Below, piece after piece: positions 5,376 through 6,799 of a stretch of DNA of 6,799 bases; the stretch's first letter is position 1; every line of letters begins with the position of its first letter. Made by a program: the position numbers and the translations under genes. The notes beneath the pieces are model-generated. The model saw only the letters and a program-made list of their open reading frames with translations, was not told where the DNA came from and did not search any database. The DNA is from an uncultured Clostridia bacterium (GTDB lineage: Bacteria; Bacillota; Clostridia; Oscillospirales; Oscillospiraceae). The stretch covers positions 1 through 6,799 of the forward strand of contig CAMWQV010000113.1 of NCBI GenBank assembly GCA_947176425.1, in the 5' to 3' direction.

Positions 5376-6629
5376 ATGGGTAGATTTTTCAGCGATCCCG
5401 TGGAGGAGGCGCTGGAGTATATTTATTACAATGAACGGGCCGGCCGGGGCAGAGAAGGTTTTGAACTCCTGGTCAAAACTGCCGCCGCCGGCGACGCGGA
5501 TGCCTGCTGTATCCTGGCCAGATGCCTGTGCGGGTATCAGTATGTGTGGAGCGGTCACGGTTTCCCTGAGGCCGAAAAACGCGCCCGCAAAATGCTCCAG
5601 ATGTCTGTCGAACGGGGCAGCGCTATCGGCGTGCTGGTGGCGCTGCGCAGCGAAGAACTCTCCCCTCAAATCGTGGAGAACGTCCCCGCCAGCAGCCTTC
5701 AGGAAGCCTTCGATATCGTTCTCGAAAAGGCCGAGGGCGGCGACGCTTTCTGTCAGTATGTCATCGGAAATTCCTATTTCTGGTGGGACTTCCTTAAAAT
5801 CCAGGGGAAAAGTGTCGATTCCTTTGACTCCGATGAGGAGTATAAAGCTTACCTCCAGGAAAATGTCGCGAAATGTGAAGACTGGTTCCATAAGGCCCTC
5901 CACGGCGGGGTCTATTTCGCCGCCAATAACCTCAACCAATTCTATACTAAAGGCGACGGCAATATTATTTCCCCTCAGCCGGAGAAAGCGAAAGACCTCT
6001 GGAAAACCGGCGCCGAACGCGGGTACCCGATCCATCAGTATATCTATGCGCAGGAATTGCAGAAGGCCGGTCAGAAAGAAGAGGCCCTCAAATGGTTCAA
6101 ACTCTCCGCGGAGGGCGGTGAACCGGGCGCCTGGTATGAAGTCGGCCGCGCTTACTTCGACGGCGACGGCGTGGAAAAAGATGAAGCCTTCGCCTGCCAG
6201 TGCTTTGAAAAAGAACTCCCAAGACGCCATGTCGGATGCCATAACCTCCTGGGCAAAGCGTATTTCTACGGCTCCGGCGTGCCCCAGGATTATGACCGCG
6301 CTTTCCAGCTCCTTAAATTCGCTTACGATGAGAGCAATAAGGGCAACCGGAAAAATAACTGGGGCGTCTATTACCTCGGCAAGTGCTATTTCGAGGGCTG
6401 GGGGACCCAGCAGGATTTTGTCAAAGCCAGAGAATTCCTTGAGCAGATGGATTGGGAGTACTGGGACGCTTACTTTATGCTCGGCGTTATCTATGCCAGA
6501 GGCCGCGGCGTTCAGGAGGATATCAAAAAAGGCGTCGCACTCCTCCAAAAAGCTGGTGACCATCCAGAACCTAAAGAAGAATTGTCTAAATATAGAAAGA
6601 CCCTCTTCGGCAAGTGGGTCAGACGCTGA
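5376..6629 (+). CDS. Sel1-repeat (TPR-like) protein, function unknown
   Basis: A 417-residue protein made almost wholly of Sel1-like helical repeats. Clear units lie near residues 248-283 (YEVGRAYFDGDGVEKD), 285-320 (LLGKAYFYGSGVPQDY), 329-358 (YLGKCYFEGWGTQQDF) and 363-394 (MLGVIYARGRGVQEDI). More degenerate units lie near 38-80, 122-178, 179-215 and 216-247. There is no signal peptide, membrane segment or catalytic domain, so a cytoplasmic protein-binding scaffold is the likely form. The ATG at 5376 follows AAAGGA (5361-5366) with a 9-base gap. The gene is 38 bases after the phosphofructokinase stop, on the same strand and with no terminator between, so the two probably share the promoter at 4156-4184; the terminator at 6648-6690 closes the unit. 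Partner proteins and role cannot be named. Sel1 proteins often mediate regulatory or stress-linked interactions, but that is only a family tendency. Confidence 0.88.
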   Translation: MGRFFSDPVEEALEYIYYNERAGRGREGFELLVKTAAAGDADACCILARCLCGYQYVWSGHGFPEAEKRARKMLQMSVERGSAIGVLVALRSEELSPQIVENVPASSLQEAFDIVLEKAEGGDAFCQYVIGNSYFWWDFLKIQGKSVDSFDSDEEYKAYLQENVAKCEDWFHKALHGGVYFAANNLNQFYTKGDGNIISPQPEKAKDLWKTGAERGYPIHQYIYAQELQKAGQKEEALKWFKLSAEGGEPGAWYEVGRAYFDGDGVEKDEAFACQCFEKELPRRHVGCHNLLGKAYFYGSGVPQDYDRAFQLLKFAYDESNKGNRKNNWGVYYLGKCYFEGWGTQQDFVKAREFLEQMDWEYWDAYFMLGVIYARGRGVQEDIKKGVALLQKAGDHPEPKEELSKYRKTLFGKWVRR

Positions 6630-6647
6630 CTACTATATTATTATATA

Positions 6648-6690
6648 TCCCCCAAAAGATTGGCTCTTCGCCCTCTTTTGGGGGATTTTT
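6648..6690 (+). terminator. Intrinsic terminator of the pfkA-Sel1 unit
   Basis: A perfect 12-bp stem, TCCCCCAAAAGA (6648-6659) with TCTTTTGGGGGA (6674-6685), has a 14-base loop and is followed by TTTTT. It begins 18 bases after the Sel1 gene stop. Confidence 0.93.
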
Positions 6691-6742
6691 CCGCACTTTC
6701 AGACGGATTATAAATTTCCTTGGGATTTTTTGAAATTTGGTG

Positions 6743-6771
6743 TTGACAAACAAGGAAATATCTGCTATACT
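6743..6771 (+). promoter_or_regulatory. Strong sigma-A promoter firing off the right edge
   Basis: A perfect -35 TTGACA (6743-6748), a 17-base spacer and -10 TATACT (6766-6771), with TG at 6763-6764 giving an extended -10. Transcription should start near 6778. An inverted repeat AAATTTC/GAAATTT (6712-6718 and 6732-6738) lies just upstream. Only about 20 bases of the transcript are in view; no ribosome binding site plus start codon is seen, so the product is unknown. Confidence 0.85.
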
Positions 6772-6799
6772 AGCCAAGCTGTCAGGCGGTACGGGAGTG

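Noticed and set aside
5334..6563. Long minus-strand open frame opposite the Sel1 gene
   Set aside because: It is a shadow of the Sel1-repeat coding strand in a GC-rich region and shows no recognisable domain or ribosome binding site. The similar frames opposite nfnA, nfnB and pfkA fail for the same reason.

Overview
This window reads as a fermentative, probably anaerobic member of the Bacillota (Clostridia or Negativicutes type). The evidence is a clostridial-style NfnAB transhydrogenase, a clostridial-type phosphofructokinase, strong AGGAGG-like ribosome binding sites and near-consensus sigma-A promoters with 17-base spacers. Most genes are GC-rich (roughly 55-60% by eye). The genus cannot be fixed from the sequence alone.

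Layout. Two units run leftward on the minus strand. Bases 1-407 hold the N-terminal part of a CBS-domain protein resembling the cytosolic domain of MgtE magnesium transporters; the gene runs off the left edge. It has its own consensus promoter (634-662) and a leader of about 220 nt, with a 26-codon upstream ORF and two interleaved pairs of complementary segments. Upstream of it, also on the minus strand, is an AT-rich HD-domain phosphohydrolase gene of the YpgQ/YedJ kind (678-1322). Its promoter is at 1495-1523 and its leader of about 165 nt contains competing hairpins.

Two units run rightward on the plus strand. The first is nfnA-nfnB (1752-4014), the two subunits of the flavin-based electron-bifurcating NADH-dependent ferredoxin:NADP+ oxidoreductase. 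It has a promoter at 1658-1686, an operator-like palindrome at the predicted start of transcription, and a strong terminator at 4025-4059. The second is a 6-phosphofructokinase gene followed 38 bases later by a Sel1-repeat (TPR-like) protein gene (4258-6629), with a promoter at 4156-4184 and a terminator at 6648-6690. A last promoter (6743-6771) fires off the right edge into an unseen transcript.

Functionally, PFK commits sugar to glycolysis, and NfnAB balances the NADH, ferredoxin and NADPH pools that follow. The Sel1 protein is probably co-transcribed with PFK but its role is unknown. The most unusual material is regulatory: the structured, uORF-containing leader of the MgtE-like gene, the HD-gene leader, and a GTTGACCGC/GCGGTCAAC palindrome that recurs at two intergenic sites.
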